DNA of 64,000 bases. It comes from Klebsiella quasivariicola (GTDB lineage: Bacteria; Pseudomonadota; Gammaproteobacteria; Enterobacterales; Enterobacteriaceae). The notes beneath the pieces are model-generated. The model had not been told where the DNA came from. It was given only the letters and a program-made list of their open reading frames with translations, and did not search any database. The translations under genes and the position numbers were made by a program. Numbering within the stretch: the stretch's first letter is position 1; the number at the start of each line of letters is the position of its first letter. Positions 9,524 through 18,365 of this stretch are shown one piece after another. The DNA is taken from positions 4,960,001 to 5,024,000 of the forward strand of contig NZ_CP022823.1 in the NCBI RefSeq assembly GCF_002269255.1. The letters are read 5' to 3'.

Positions 9524-9537
9524 TGAAAACGGTTACA
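9524..9537. promoter_or_regulatory. Candidate LacI-family operator upstream of ytfQ
   Basis: TGAAAACGGTTACA fits the LacI-family operator pattern TGNAANCGNTTNCA exactly, with a central CG. It lies about 225 bp before ytfQ and 166 bp before ppa in the shared divergent region. A GalR/GalS-type regulator of the galactofuranose importer is a plausible binder; that is inference. Confidence 0.5.
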
Positions 9538-9656
9538 TAAATTTATTCATGATGTGGCTATGTTTATGGATTTTCATGTCATTATTACGCGAAAAATTCG
9601 GAGCACTCCGCGGCGATATCGGGAAAAAGAAGCGAAGACTTTCGATGTGAGTTGGC

Positions 9657-9662
9657 TATAAT
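9657..9662 (+). promoter_or_regulatory. ppa promoter -10 element
   Basis: TATAAT consensus -10 hexamer 40 bp before the ppa ATG, suited to a short leader. No convincing -35 hexamer is visible 17 bp upstream. Confidence 0.6.
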
Positions 9663-9702
9663 ACCGAGCACTTGTTTGCCATACATTTTAAAGGAAACAG
9701 AC

Positions 9703-10233
9703 ATGAGCTTACTCAACGTACCTGCGGGCAAAGATCTGCCGGAAGACATCTACGTCGTGATCGAAATCCCGGCGAACGCAGATCCTATCAAATATGAAGT
9801 CGACAAAGAGAGCGGTGCACTGTTCGTTGACCGTTTCATGTCCACAGCAATGTTCTATCCGTGCAACTACGGTTACATCAACCACACCCTGTCCCTGGAC
9901 GGTGACCCGGTTGACGTGCTGGTCCCGACGCCGTACCCGCTGCAGCCGGGCTCCGTGATCCGCTGCCGTCCGGTTGGCGTTCTGAAGATGACCGACGAAT
10001 CCGGTGAAGATGCGAAACTGGTTGCCGTACCGCACACCAAGCTGAGCAAAGAATACGATCACATCAACGATGTGAACGACCTGCCGGAACTGCTGAAAGC
10101 CCAGATCACTCATTTCTTTGAGCACTACAAAGATCTGGAAAAAGGCAAGTGGGTTAAAGTCGACGGTTGGGACAACGCGGAAGCGGCGAAAGCCGAAATC
10201 GTTGCCTCTTTCGAGCGCGCAAAGCAGAAGTAA
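9703..10233 (+). CDS. ppa: Inorganic pyrophosphatase
   Basis: 176 aa, identical in length to E. coli PPase. It hydrolyses pyrophosphate to two phosphates, pulling biosynthetic reactions forward. Family I signature DGDPVDVLV (metal-binding Asp residues) near residues 65-75, preceded by MFYPCNYGYINHTLS; substrate residues lie in VPHTKLSKEYDHINDVNDLP. I took the ATG at 9703 (MSLLNVPAG) because it follows AAGGAAACAG and matches the family; an in-frame ATG further upstream would add 17 unrelated residues. Confidence 0.98.
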   Translation: MSLLNVPAGKDLPEDIYVVIEIPANADPIKYEVDKESGALFVDRFMSTAMFYPCNYGYINHTLSLDGDPVDVLVPTPYPLQPGSVIRCRPVGVLKMTDESGEDAKLVAVPHTKLSKEYDHINDVNDLPELLKAQITHFFEHYKDLEKGKWVKVDGWDNAEAAKAEIVASFERAKQK

Positions 10234-10307
10234 TTCTGTCTCAGGCAAGGTCATCCCCTGCCTGATTGCGGCACGGATAGCCGCGATAACACCATGGAGG
10301 GTGTCCC

Positions 10308-11495
10308 GTGAAAAGCGTTCGCTATTTCACTCTGAACTATACCGGTTTCACCACCGCCGCCTGTGAAAAACAGGGATATCTGCGCCTTATCGCCGGCGAG
10401 CATGTCTTTTATACCGATAAACGCTATTTTAAAGACCCCGCGCTTTTTGACCGCCTGACGATCAATCAGCCTTTGCACCTTGGCGTCCGCCGCCTGGACA
10501 ACGGCTGTTACTGGATCCACTGGCTCAGCGATGGCGAAACGCTCCTTGAACCCAGTCAACGGGTAACGCGCTGGGCCCGTCCGCTGCTGATTATCAGCCT
10601 GCTGACGCTCATCGTCGCTCTTATCCCGCTCGTGATGAGCACCTCAGAATGGGGAAGGTTCGGCTGCGGCATTATCGCGATACTGGCCTTCATCGGACTG
10701 TTAACAGGGCTCTATGAGCGACTGTTCCACCCGGCGCTAAAACGGCACCCCGCCATGCGCGATCTGCTGGCGAAGATGGCAATGGCCCGCCGCCGCGACT
10801 TTTCCTTTTGCCAGCCACTACCCGCAACGGCGAAAGCCCTCCGCCAGACGGCAATGCCTTTTACGCAAGCCCTGCCGGAACGCTATGCCGTCCGGACGGG
10901 AAAAATTAGCAATATCATTTTTAAGAAGTGGTTCGCGGGGAACCCAACGCGGGAATACCATGGCGTTGGGATACAATGCGACACGGCGCCGCTGGCCTTC
11001 TGGTGGCAGACAGGCTGCGCCAATTTCGCGCTGCATCCCGTTCTCTATCGTCGTCAGCCACCGTTTATCGCCATTGGCGATCGCCTCGTCGCCGTGTACG
11101 AGCGCGACAGCCGTGCGATCCACGCGCTATACAATGCCAGCGACGGCGCGGCTTATATAAAAAACCATCCACTCTATCCAGGTCGCCGACAACTGGCGCT
11201 GCTCTATTACCTGTTTTACGGCCTCGCGCTGGTGATGTATCTGCTATTTCTCGCTGTTGAACTCATCAGTGCCCTTCAGTCAGGTCGGAGCGTCTGGTGG
11301 CAGGTTCAGGATTCACTGGACATGCTGTCCCTATTATTACTCAGTTTCGGCGGGATCCTGGCGGTACTGGAGCTGATTGGCCCAACGGCCTGGTTATTGT
11401 CACACCGGGTGGCTGACTGGCGGAAGATGCGCTCGGCGATGCGGCGCTACCTGCAGGGAGTGGCCCGCCATACCGCGCTCGAGGAGATCATGTAA
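10308..11495 (+). CDS. Unrecognised four-TM membrane protein
   Basis: 395 aa, GTG start after GGAGGGTGTCC. I do not recognise a family. The first 85 residues are soluble (aromatic-rich, AACEKQGYLRLIAGEHVFYTD); two transmembrane helices follow at about 90-108 and 117-136; a soluble loop of about 165 residues ends with IGDRLVAVYERDSRAIHALYNAS; two more helices lie at about 297-318 and 336-358; the tail is basic. The layout (soluble N-terminus, TM pair, large loop, TM pair) suggests an inner-membrane protein with both large parts on the same side. It sits between conserved ppa and ytfP, where E. coli K-12 has unrelated genes, and its stop overlaps the start of a 31-codon frame. Confidence 0.7.
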   Translation: MKSVRYFTLNYTGFTTAACEKQGYLRLIAGEHVFYTDKRYFKDPALFDRLTINQPLHLGVRRLDNGCYWIHWLSDGETLLEPSQRVTRWARPLLIISLLTLIVALIPLVMSTSEWGRFGCGIIAILAFIGLLTGLYERLFHPALKRHPAMRDLLAKMAMARRRDFSFCQPLPATAKALRQTAMPFTQALPERYAVRTGKISNIIFKKWFAGNPTREYHGVGIQCDTAPLAFWWQTGCANFALHPVLYRRQPPFIAIGDRLVAVYERDSRAIHALYNASDGAAYIKNHPLYPGRRQLALLYYLFYGLALVMYLLFLAVELISALQSGRSVWWQVQDSLDMLSLLLLSFGGILAVLELIGPTAWLLSHRVADWRKMRSAMRRYLQGVARHTALEEIM

Positions 11496-11590
11496 TGTTC
11501 AGCACCCCCACACGACGATTATTATTTCTCGCGCTGACGACGCTGGCTTCCGCGATGTGGCTGGCGAAGGATCGTCTGCCACTCTGGTAA
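11495..11590 (+). CDS. Possible 31-aa membrane microprotein, coupled
   Basis: The frame starts in a TAATG overlap with the stop of the 395-aa protein gene and encodes 31 residues: a short polar start (MFSTPTRR), one hydrophobic helix (LLFLALTTLASAMWLA) and a basic end (KDRLPLW). TAATG overlaps usually mean translational coupling, and the hydrophobic profile is that of a single-span small membrane protein. No homologue is recalled and the frame is short, so this is tentative. It ends just before the ytfP terminator. Confidence 0.4.
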   Translation: MFSTPTRRLLFLALTTLASAMWLAKDRLPLW

Positions 11591-11601
11591 GGCATGGAGC
11601 A

Positions 11602-11630
11602 GAAAAAACAACGCCACCCGAAGGTGGCGC
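11602..11630 (-). terminator. Rho-independent terminator after ytfP
   Basis: CGCCACC-CGAA-GGTGGCG hairpin. Read on the minus strand it runs into TTGTTTTTTC just past the ytfP stop. On the plus strand it would also slow transcription from the microprotein side. Confidence 0.8.
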
Positions 11631-11638
11631 TGTCGTGG

Positions 11639-11983
11639 TTAGTACTGGTCGCGATCCAACCAGTTGCCGTTCGCTATCAACGTACATCCCTCAACGGAAC
11701 GTTGATACACATACATCCATGCGCTGCCGTAAGGCGTCTGAATGAGGTGGCGCGCATACTCGCCCCCCTTCGTGCGTAGCGCATCCAGTTCGGCCAGCGT
11801 CGATGCATCAATACGATAAACTTCACCATGTACTGTGCCTTCGCCGGGCACCGCGCCTGGATAGTGGCCCAGGCTGTACAGCTGATAATCGTTGACACTA
11901 TGAGCGCCCAGCCACTGGGCGTTGGTCATCCAGTGGCTGTTGCCTTGTTTGCGTCGTAAACTGCCGTAAACAAATATTCGCAT
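11639..11983 (-). CDS. ytfP: Gamma-glutamylcyclotransferase-fold protein YtfP
   Basis: 114 aa. GGCT/AIG2-like fold: the N-terminal signature MRIFVYGSLRRKQGNSHWM carries the Y-G-S-L substrate-loop motif, and a mid-protein VHGEVYRIDASTLAELDALRTKGGEYARHLI includes the acidic residue of the family. The exact substrate of YtfP is not established. It lies 2 nt after tamB on the same strand, so it is the last gene of the tamA-tamB-ytfP operon, as in E. coli. Confidence 0.93.
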   Translation of the reverse strand: MRIFVYGSLRRKQGNSHWMTNAQWLGAHSVNDYQLYSLGHYPGAVPGEGTVHGEVYRIDASTLAELDALRTKGGEYARHLIQTPYGSAWMYVYQRSVEGCTLIANGNWLDRDQY

Positions 11984-11985
11984 TG

Positions 11986-14900
11986 CTAAAACTCAAACTG
12001 ATAGAGCAAATCGAGCGCCTGGTCAATGCCAGACACCGCTTCCACATATAGCCTAGGCATCAGGCGATAACGTAAAGTCAGCGTCGCCAGGGAGTCGAAA
12101 ATACCGACCCCATATTTTACCTGCAGACCCGGCAGTACATAGCCGCTGACCACCACCTGGGAAGAGTCGCCTACCCCTTCGGTGTCCAACGCCAAATTGC
12201 TTACGCCAAACGTCTCGCCGATTTTACCCACAACCTGACCACTTTGTGCAACCCCCATTCCAATAAGCATTGAGGTCATCGCGGCGCTATCGCTCTGTCC
12301 GCTGCTCAAACCCTGGCCGCGCAGCAGATAAGACAGCGCTTCCTGCTGGGACATCACCGGGTCAGAGAAGATCTCCGCTTTCGGCTGATCGGCGGAGCCG
12401 GTGACGCGAACGCCGGCGATCACATCGTCTTCGGTAGCATCCGGGTTACGAATCGCTTCGATATTCAGCAGCGGCTGATCCGGCGGACCGGAGAACAGCA
12501 GCTCCCCTTTGCGAACAATCAGATCCTGACCATAGGCGTGGAAGCGGCCGTCCGGAATATTGATCTGCCCGTTGAGGCCCAAGCCTTGCTTGTCCTGCGC
12601 CACTTTCAAATCACCGGTCAGACGCGCTTTCAGACCAAAGGCTTCCAGACGCACGTTGTTGCCGACGTGAATCGTCAGGTTGCTGTTGATCGGGATACCG
12701 GCGCTCTGCTGATTAATCGGCTTGAGGTTTTTATCCAGCATCACTTCATCAGAGGAGACGCCAACCGCGCTCTCCGGTACCTCGTTAACCACGATCCGCG
12801 CCCAGGGCACATCCACTTTACCGTCGAGGTTGAACAGGCTTGGCGTGGCGGTAAACACCACGTCCGGCGACACATCGAGACGCACCATCGGCGGCACGGT
12901 GATCCGCACTCGGCTGCCTTTCGCCGCAATTTGCGCCCGCCAGTTATCGATCTGCGTCCAGTCCGCGTTACCGCTCAGCGCAATCTGCCCCTGGCGGGTG
13001 TTCACCGTCCCCTGCAGGGTCGAGCGCGTGCCGTTGAAGTTCATCGACAGCTGGCTCGGCTGCATATCAAACGGCATAAAGTTGCCATCGATATCCACCC
13101 CGCTCAGCTGCATCTGGCCAAACAGCTGCGGGCTTTTCACGTTGCCGCCCAGACGCAGGCGGGCGTTGAGCCTCCCCTCGGCTTTTTCACCACGGGCGAA
13201 AATCGGGTTGATCATCGCCAGCGAGAAGTTGCTGATATTGACGTTGCCGCCGAGGTTACGCCGCCCCTGCGGATCGGTGACCTGTACCTGCCCATCCAGC
13301 TGACCGTTGTTGGTCAGGCGGATAAGCCAGCCCAGCTCGGCGCGATTGTTATGCAGGTCGGCGCTGAGGTTCAGCGTATCGAACGCTACCGGCAGCGGCG
13401 CGTCGTTGACCACCTGGGTCACCTTGACGTTGCGCCCGCTGAGGGTCACTTTGCCCTGCGGCAGCCCCTCTTTGGTGGTGTCCCAGCTTACATCGGCATT
13501 ACCGGTAAACACGCCGCTCGCCTGGGTCTCCTCTGGCATAAACGGCTTAAGCATCGCCAGATCGAAGCGGTTGAGATTCACCCGCGCCCGTCCGCTGGCG
13601 CCCGCGTCAATGGTTTCAGGCACGCAGAGCTCGGCGTTCGGGTTGGTCCAGCAGTGTGGCCCGATGCTGATTTTCTGCTCCAGGTTGCGGTAGTCCAGCG
13701 CAATACTGCGCGTCAGCGCCACCGGCCCCACCGGCGTCTGGAAGCGGGTATCGCTTAGCGAGCCTCGCCAGCGTTCGGCCTGACGATCGAAGCTACCCGC
13801 CAGCGTCAGCTGGCCGGACACCGGATCGCCCTGCACCCGCAGCCGCAGCTCATGCTGCTTTTCGGTGCCTTTGGCATTGAGCTGCACCAGGCTGATATTG
13901 ACCCCCGGCTGGCTGATGCGATCAACCCGCACGTCCAGGTTGCCGCCAATCTGGTCGGTGGATTTCACATCCCCTTTGACGTTGACCTGAGCGATAGTCA
14001 GCTCCTGCCAGCGTAACGCCCGGGCGGTGATGTCGGCCAGCAGCTGCGGCGCATCGACGGTGCCGCGCACTTTCACCAGCCCCTTCGCCGTTCCGCCGAG
14101 CCCCGGCAGCGCATTATCCAGGTGCGGGGCATCGATGGTGGCGTCGAGATTAAGATCCTTCACCCCCAGTTCGCCTTTGATATCGGCGCTGTTCGGGCCT
14201 AATGCCAGGTGCAGTCCCGGGATTTTCCACTGCAGATAGCTGTTCCCCTGCAGCGAGCCTGATACGTCCACTTTGTTCTGTTTCACGTTGCCGGTAATTT
14301 TCAGCTCCGGCACCGACATCTGCCAGCTGCCGCCGTACAGGCTGCCCTGGGTCTTGATCATGCCGTTGAGCTTCGACGGCCAGTCCGGCACCTCTTTGGC
14401 GGTGTTGATCCCGTCGAGGGTCAGCTCGCCGCGCCAGCTGATCGCCTGCTGCCAGTCGAGCAGCGCCTTCAGCTCGGTTTTTCCTTCCAGGGCGTTGACC
14501 GTCAGCTTGTCGAGGTTAATCTGTCGCTCATTACCTTTGGCGTTGAGGGCGATTTTCGCCGGCGGCAGTGACTGACCTTTCACCGCGGTGGAAAAGGCCA
14601 GCGCGTAGTCGGTCATTTTGCCGCTGAATTTCAGCTGAACATCGTCAGCCTGGAACTGCTTCTCGCCGCTGAACGGCCAGGCGAGCTGCTTGCTCTTCAG
14701 CTCCATATTGAGCGGCAGCCCGGCTTCCGCCAGCTGCGCATCCGCACGCAGCGTGGCCGCCACCGGCCCGCTTAAGTCCACCCCGACCTTGAGCGTTTTA
14801 CGCACTTCGCCGCCCACCTTCAGCTGCACCTTCTCCCCTTTCATCGGGTCGACGTTCAGGGTTCCGGCGAGGGTAATGTCCACCGGCCAGTTATCCTGCA

Positions 14901-15762
14901 GCTGCGCGCTGCCCGAGGCGGTGACCTTACCCTGATCGGCGTCGATATCGAGGGCGTCGAGCTTCATCTGACCGTCGATACTGCTGACTTTCAGCAGCAG
15001 GTTATACACGGTGATGTCGGTATCGCCGGTGAGGCGCAGTTGCTCGCCGCGGAACGACTGAATGTTGAGGTTCAGCGGCAGGTGCACATCGGTCATTGCC
15101 GGCAGTACCGGCTGCGAGAAGAGGTCGGTCATCGTCTCGCCGAGCGGTTTTTCCTGCGGCTGCGGGTTGTCGATTTTCGGCTCAACCACCTGCTCCTGCG
15201 CCACTTTCGCCACCTTCGGCAGGGCGATCAGCAGCCCCTGCAGCGAGGTCGGCGTCAGGGTCAGGTTTTTCTCCTGCCAGTTCAGGCCGGTGGAAAAATC
15301 GCGTACAGACACTGCGGTATCGTCGATTTTGACATTGACGTTATGCAGCGCGACGCGACTGAGGGCGATCGGATAAGGGGTGGAGAGATTCAGCGGCCCG
15401 CTGTCCTCTTCCTCGACCGGCGCGGCGGGCGGCATCTTCTTCGTATCGACAGCAACGTAAATATCGCGCAGCGCGATGTCGTTTACGCACAGGCTGCTGT
15501 CCCACAGGCAGCGCAACCGGACGCTGAGGTGAAACTGACCGGCGGTGACCGCCACGCCGGGCTGCTCGTAGCGGACATTATCGAGGGTTAAATCACGCCA
15601 GCCGCCGGTGACTTTGCCGATTTCCAGCCCCGGCACCCAGCGATCCGCCGCTTTGAACACCAGATGCAAGCCGGTGGTGGTCCCCACCAGGAAGCCGACG
15701 GTGCCCAGCAGGAGCACCAACACGATTAAGACGCCGAGGCTTATCTTCTTCCATAAACTCAT
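11986..15762 (-). CDS. tamB: Translocation and assembly module inner-membrane subunit TamB
   Basis: 1258 aa, E. coli length 1259. One N-terminal membrane anchor (about residues 8-28, ISLGVLIVLVLLLGTVGFLV) is followed by a very long beta-rich periplasmic body, predicted to form the AsmA-like taco-shaped hydrophobic groove. The conserved C-terminal TamB/DUF490 domain ends in YVEAVSGIDQALDLLYQFEF, with PDATEDDVIAGVRVTGSADQPK and SYLLRGQGLSSGQSDSAAM upstream. With TamA it bridges the envelope and has been linked to outer-membrane protein insertion and to phospholipid transport. Its start overlaps the tamA stop by 4 nt, so the two are coupled. Confidence 0.97.
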   Translation of the reverse strand: MSLWKKISLGVLIVLVLLLGTVGFLVGTTTGLHLVFKAADRWVPGLEIGKVTGGWRDLTLDNVRYEQPGVAVTAGQFHLSVRLRCLWDSSLCVNDIALRDIYVAVDTKKMPPAAPVEEEDSGPLNLSTPYPIALSRVALHNVNVKIDDTAVSVRDFSTGLNWQEKNLTLTPTSLQGLLIALPKVAKVAQEQVVEPKIDNPQPQEKPLGETMTDLFSQPVLPAMTDVHLPLNLNIQSFRGEQLRLTGDTDITVYNLLLKVSSIDGQMKLDALDIDADQGKVTASGSAQLQDNWPVDITLAGTLNVDPMKGEKVQLKVGGEVRKTLKVGVDLSGPVAATLRADAQLAEAGLPLNMELKSKQLAWPFSGEKQFQADDVQLKFSGKMTDYALAFSTAVKGQSLPPAKIALNAKGNERQINLDKLTVNALEGKTELKALLDWQQAISWRGELTLDGINTAKEVPDWPSKLNGMIKTQGSLYGGSWQMSVPELKITGNVKQNKVDVSGSLQGNSYLQWKIPGLHLALGPNSADIKGELGVKDLNLDATIDAPHLDNALPGLGGTAKGLVKVRGTVDAPQLLADITARALRWQELTIAQVNVKGDVKSTDQIGGNLDVRVDRISQPGVNISLVQLNAKGTEKQHELRLRVQGDPVSGQLTLAGSFDRQAERWRGSLSDTRFQTPVGPVALTRSIALDYRNLEQKISIGPHCWTNPNAELCVPETIDAGASGRARVNLNRFDLAMLKPFMPEETQASGVFTGNADVSWDTTKEGLPQGKVTLSGRNVKVTQVVNDAPLPVAFDTLNLSADLHNNRAELGWLIRLTNNGQLDGQVQVTDPQGRRNLGGNVNISNFSLAMINPIFARGEKAEGRLNARLRLGGNVKSPQLFGQMQLSGVDIDGNFMPFDMQPSQLSMNFNGTRSTLQGTVNTRQGQIALSGNADWTQIDNWRAQIAAKGSRVRITVPPMVRLDVSPDVVFTATPSLFNLDGKVDVPWARIVVNEVPESAVGVSSDEVMLDKNLKPINQQSAGIPINSNLTIHVGNNVRLEAFGLKARLTGDLKVAQDKQGLGLNGQINIPDGRFHAYGQDLIVRKGELLFSGPPDQPLLNIEAIRNPDATEDDVIAGVRVTGSADQPKAEIFSDPVMSQQEALSYLLRGQGLSSGQSDSAAMTSMLIGMGVAQSGQVVGKIGETFGVSNLALDTEGVGDSSQVVVSGYVLPGLQVKYGVGIFDSLATLTLRYRLMPRLYVEAVSGIDQALDLLYQFEF

Positions 15763-17492
15763 AATTCAGGCCCCAGACCGATGTAAAACTGTAAACCATG
15801 TTCGTCTTTGTCGCCGATCGGCCGGGCGATATCCAGCTTGATCGGCCCCACCGGCGACTGCCAGCGCACGCCCACCCCGGCGCCGGTTTTGAAATCACTC
15901 TCGCGAATATCGCTGACCGCTTCGCCGCTATCGACAAACACGGCCCCCCACCATTTACCACTGACGTTGTACTGATACTCCAGCGATCCGGTGGCCAGCT
16001 TTGAGGCCCCGATCAGCTTGCCGTCATCGTCCTTCGGCGAGATGGATTTGTATTTATAGCCGCGAATACTGCGGTCGCCCCCGGCGAAAAAACGCAGATC
16101 CGGCGGCACCTTGTCAAAGTTGTCCGCTTCGATCCAGCCCAGGTTGCCGCGCACCACAAAGCGGTGGCGGTCATAGAGGGTACGGATCCAGACGTCCTGG
16201 GCCTGCATCACGATGAAGTTGATGTCCGAGCCCCACATGGTGTTGGAGTAGTCCACGGAGTAGCGCTGGGAATCGCCCCAGGTTGGCATCAGGCCGCCGC
16301 GGGAACGGGTACGGTTCACCGAAACCCCGGGGTAAATCAGCATGGTGGTGTTGGTGACGTTCGCCTGGGTAAAGTGGTCCAGGCTCCAGCGCAGGTTGAT
16401 CGCTCGCTGCCAGCCGCTCGACATCTCCCAGAAACGCGAGACACCCAGGGTGGTAGAGTCGGCCTGGGTGTCATTAAGGTCAGTGCGCTTAAAGCCGCCC
16501 TGCATCAGATAATATTGCTCCAGAGGGCTCTTCAGCAGCGGGACTTTATAGGTGAAGTCGAACTGCTGCTCCGGGGCGGAGAGGCTGACGCTGGAGGTCA
16601 GACTGTGGCCATAGGAGTTTATCCACGGTTTTTTCCACGTGGCTTTCACCCGCGGCCCGACATCGGTTGAATACCCTACCCCGGTTTCCACGGTGTTCTC
16701 TTTGCGTGGCGAGACAACGCCCTGCAGAGGCAGCACCTTGGTTTTCCGTGACTTAGCGAAATCCGGCGCCACCACCACCGAACTGAACCAGCCGGTTGCC
16801 GCCAGGCGGCGGTTTAGCTCAGCCAGATCCTGGGAGGTGTAGTAATCGCCCTCTTTAAACGGCACGAGGTTTTGCAAATATTCATCGCGAATTTGCGATC
16901 CAGAGAAGGTGACGTGGCCAAAGCGATAGCGCTCGCCGCTGTTGTAATCGATATCCCAGAATGCCTGATGACGATCCAGGGAGACCCCAAGCTGGCTTTT
17001 GTTGAACTCACTGTCAAAGTAGCCTTTGCGCAGGGCGACGCGGGTCAGCGAGCTCTTGAAACCGTCGTAATCACCGTGGTTCAGCACCGTCCCGATGGCC
17101 GGGCGCGTTTTCAGCAGCGCCAGATAGTCGCTGTCGGTGCGGGCGCCGCCGCGCAGAATTACTTCAGTTCCGCCAATGCGCACCGGTTCACCCGGGGTCA
17201 CTTTAGCGATCAGCACCTGACGTCCCCTTTTCGGCGGCGGACGCAAATCAAATTCAATCGTCGGCTCGTAATAACCCAACGCTTTCAAACCTTCGCGAAT
17301 GGCGTCATCCACGCGCGCGCGAAAGCGGCGATCCGGCGTGACTTCATCGCTCTGGATGGTGGAAAGCTGGGCGCGAACGTTTTTCTCCAGCTCCCCGGAT
17401 AACCCCTCAACCTGCAAACGCACATTCGCTGCGCTGGCGATCCCGCTGACCAGCAAAAGGCTGGTGACACATAACTGGCGGATTTTTAGCAC
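15759..17492 (-). CDS. tamA: Outer-membrane assembly protein TamA (Omp85 family)
   Basis: 577 aa, the same as E. coli TamA. Signal peptide MLKIRQLCVTSLLLVSGIASA, three POTRA domains (about residues 22-270), then a 16-strand Omp85 barrel. The barrel shows the family motif FFAGGDRSIRGYKYKSI (the R-G-Y/F substrate-loop motif) and a C-terminal strand GLQFYIGLGPEL. It partners TamB in the periplasm. The upstream region (17493-17701) is shared with divergent msrA and is AT-rich enough to hold both promoters. Confidence 0.97.
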   Translation of the reverse strand: MLKIRQLCVTSLLLVSGIASAANVRLQVEGLSGELEKNVRAQLSTIQSDEVTPDRRFRARVDDAIREGLKALGYYEPTIEFDLRPPPKRGRQVLIAKVTPGEPVRIGGTEVILRGGARTDSDYLALLKTRPAIGTVLNHGDYDGFKSSLTRVALRKGYFDSEFNKSQLGVSLDRHQAFWDIDYNSGERYRFGHVTFSGSQIRDEYLQNLVPFKEGDYYTSQDLAELNRRLAATGWFSSVVVAPDFAKSRKTKVLPLQGVVSPRKENTVETGVGYSTDVGPRVKATWKKPWINSYGHSLTSSVSLSAPEQQFDFTYKVPLLKSPLEQYYLMQGGFKRTDLNDTQADSTTLGVSRFWEMSSGWQRAINLRWSLDHFTQANVTNTTMLIYPGVSVNRTRSRGGLMPTWGDSQRYSVDYSNTMWGSDINFIVMQAQDVWIRTLYDRHRFVVRGNLGWIEADNFDKVPPDLRFFAGGDRSIRGYKYKSISPKDDDGKLIGASKLATGSLEYQYNVSGKWWGAVFVDSGEAVSDIRESDFKTGAGVGVRWQSPVGPIKLDIARPIGDKDEHGLQFYIGLGPEL

Positions 17493-17701
17493 ATTTTCTC
17501 CTGAATATCCCTGTTTCCCCCGACAGGAAACACTGGTGCCGCTCCACGGCTTAACAAAACCCTAACAACTTAGGGTTGAAAAAGTGGCAATAACCCAAAT
17601 AATTCTTATGTATTAATCTAGACGTATTACGCGTATTTATTGTGTTAAAAGACACGCTTCGTTACAACCTTAACGACGAATTCTGTATTGAGAGGCCCAC
17701 C

Positions 17702-18337
17702 GTGAGTCTATTTGATAAAACGCATCTTGTCGCCCAGGCGGATGCGCTGCCTGGACGCAATACCCCTATGCCAGTGGCGACGCTCCACGCAGTTAACGGC
17801 CACTCGATGACCAACGTCCCGGCGGGGATGGAAGTGGCGCTGTTCGCCATGGGCTGCTTCTGGGGAGTTGAGCGCCTGTTCTGGCAATTGCCGGGGGTTT
17901 ACAGCACCGCTGCAGGCTACACCGGCGGCTATACGCCGAATCCGACCTATCGCGAAGTGTGCAGCGGCCAGACCGGTCACGCGGAAGCGGTACGCGTGGT
18001 TTACGATCCGCAGGTGATTAGCTATGAGCAGTTATTGCAGGTGTTCTGGGAAAACCACGATCCGGCACAGGGTATGCGACAGGGGAACGACCACGGCACC
18101 CAGTACCGCTCGGCGATCTACCCGTTGACGCCGGAGCAGACGGAGGCGGCAAAGGCCAGCCTCGCGCGCTTCCAGGCGGCGATGAACGACGCGCACGATA
18201 CCCGTCACATCACCACCGAGATCGCCACCGCCAAACCGTTCTACTATGCCGAGGACGATCACCAGCAGTATCTGTATAAAAACCCGCACGGCTATTGCGG
18301 CATCGGCGGCATCGGCGTTTGCCTGCCGCCGCAGTAA
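17702..18337 (+). CDS. msrA: Peptide methionine sulfoxide reductase A
   Basis: 211 aa. Reduces S-methionine sulfoxide in proteins and as free amino acid. The active-site motif AMGCFWGVERLF holds the catalytic Cys; the resolving Cys residues are in the C-terminal GYCGIGGIGVCLPPQ. The substrate pocket pattern QGNDHGTQYRSAIY is intact. I chose the GTG at 17702 (read VSLFDKTHLV) because E. coli MsrA begins at the same point. An in-frame ATG 60 nt upstream would add an unsupported 20-residue extension. Confidence 0.96.
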   Translation: MSLFDKTHLVAQADALPGRNTPMPVATLHAVNGHSMTNVPAGMEVALFAMGCFWGVERLFWQLPGVYSTAAGYTGGYTPNPTYREVCSGQTGHAEAVRVVYDPQVISYEQLLQVFWENHDPAQGMRQGNDHGTQYRSAIYPLTPEQTEAAKASLARFQAAMNDAHDTRHITTEIATAKPFYYAEDDHQQYLYKNPHGYCGIGGIGVCLPPQ

Positions 18338-18365
18338 GCGCGCAGCGCCTGGCCGCCAGCGCGTG

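Noticed and set aside
12538..13758. 406-codon open frame opposite tamB
   Set aside because: Low-complexity Arg/His-rich translation, no start context, fully inside tamB; a shadow of GC-rich third positions.
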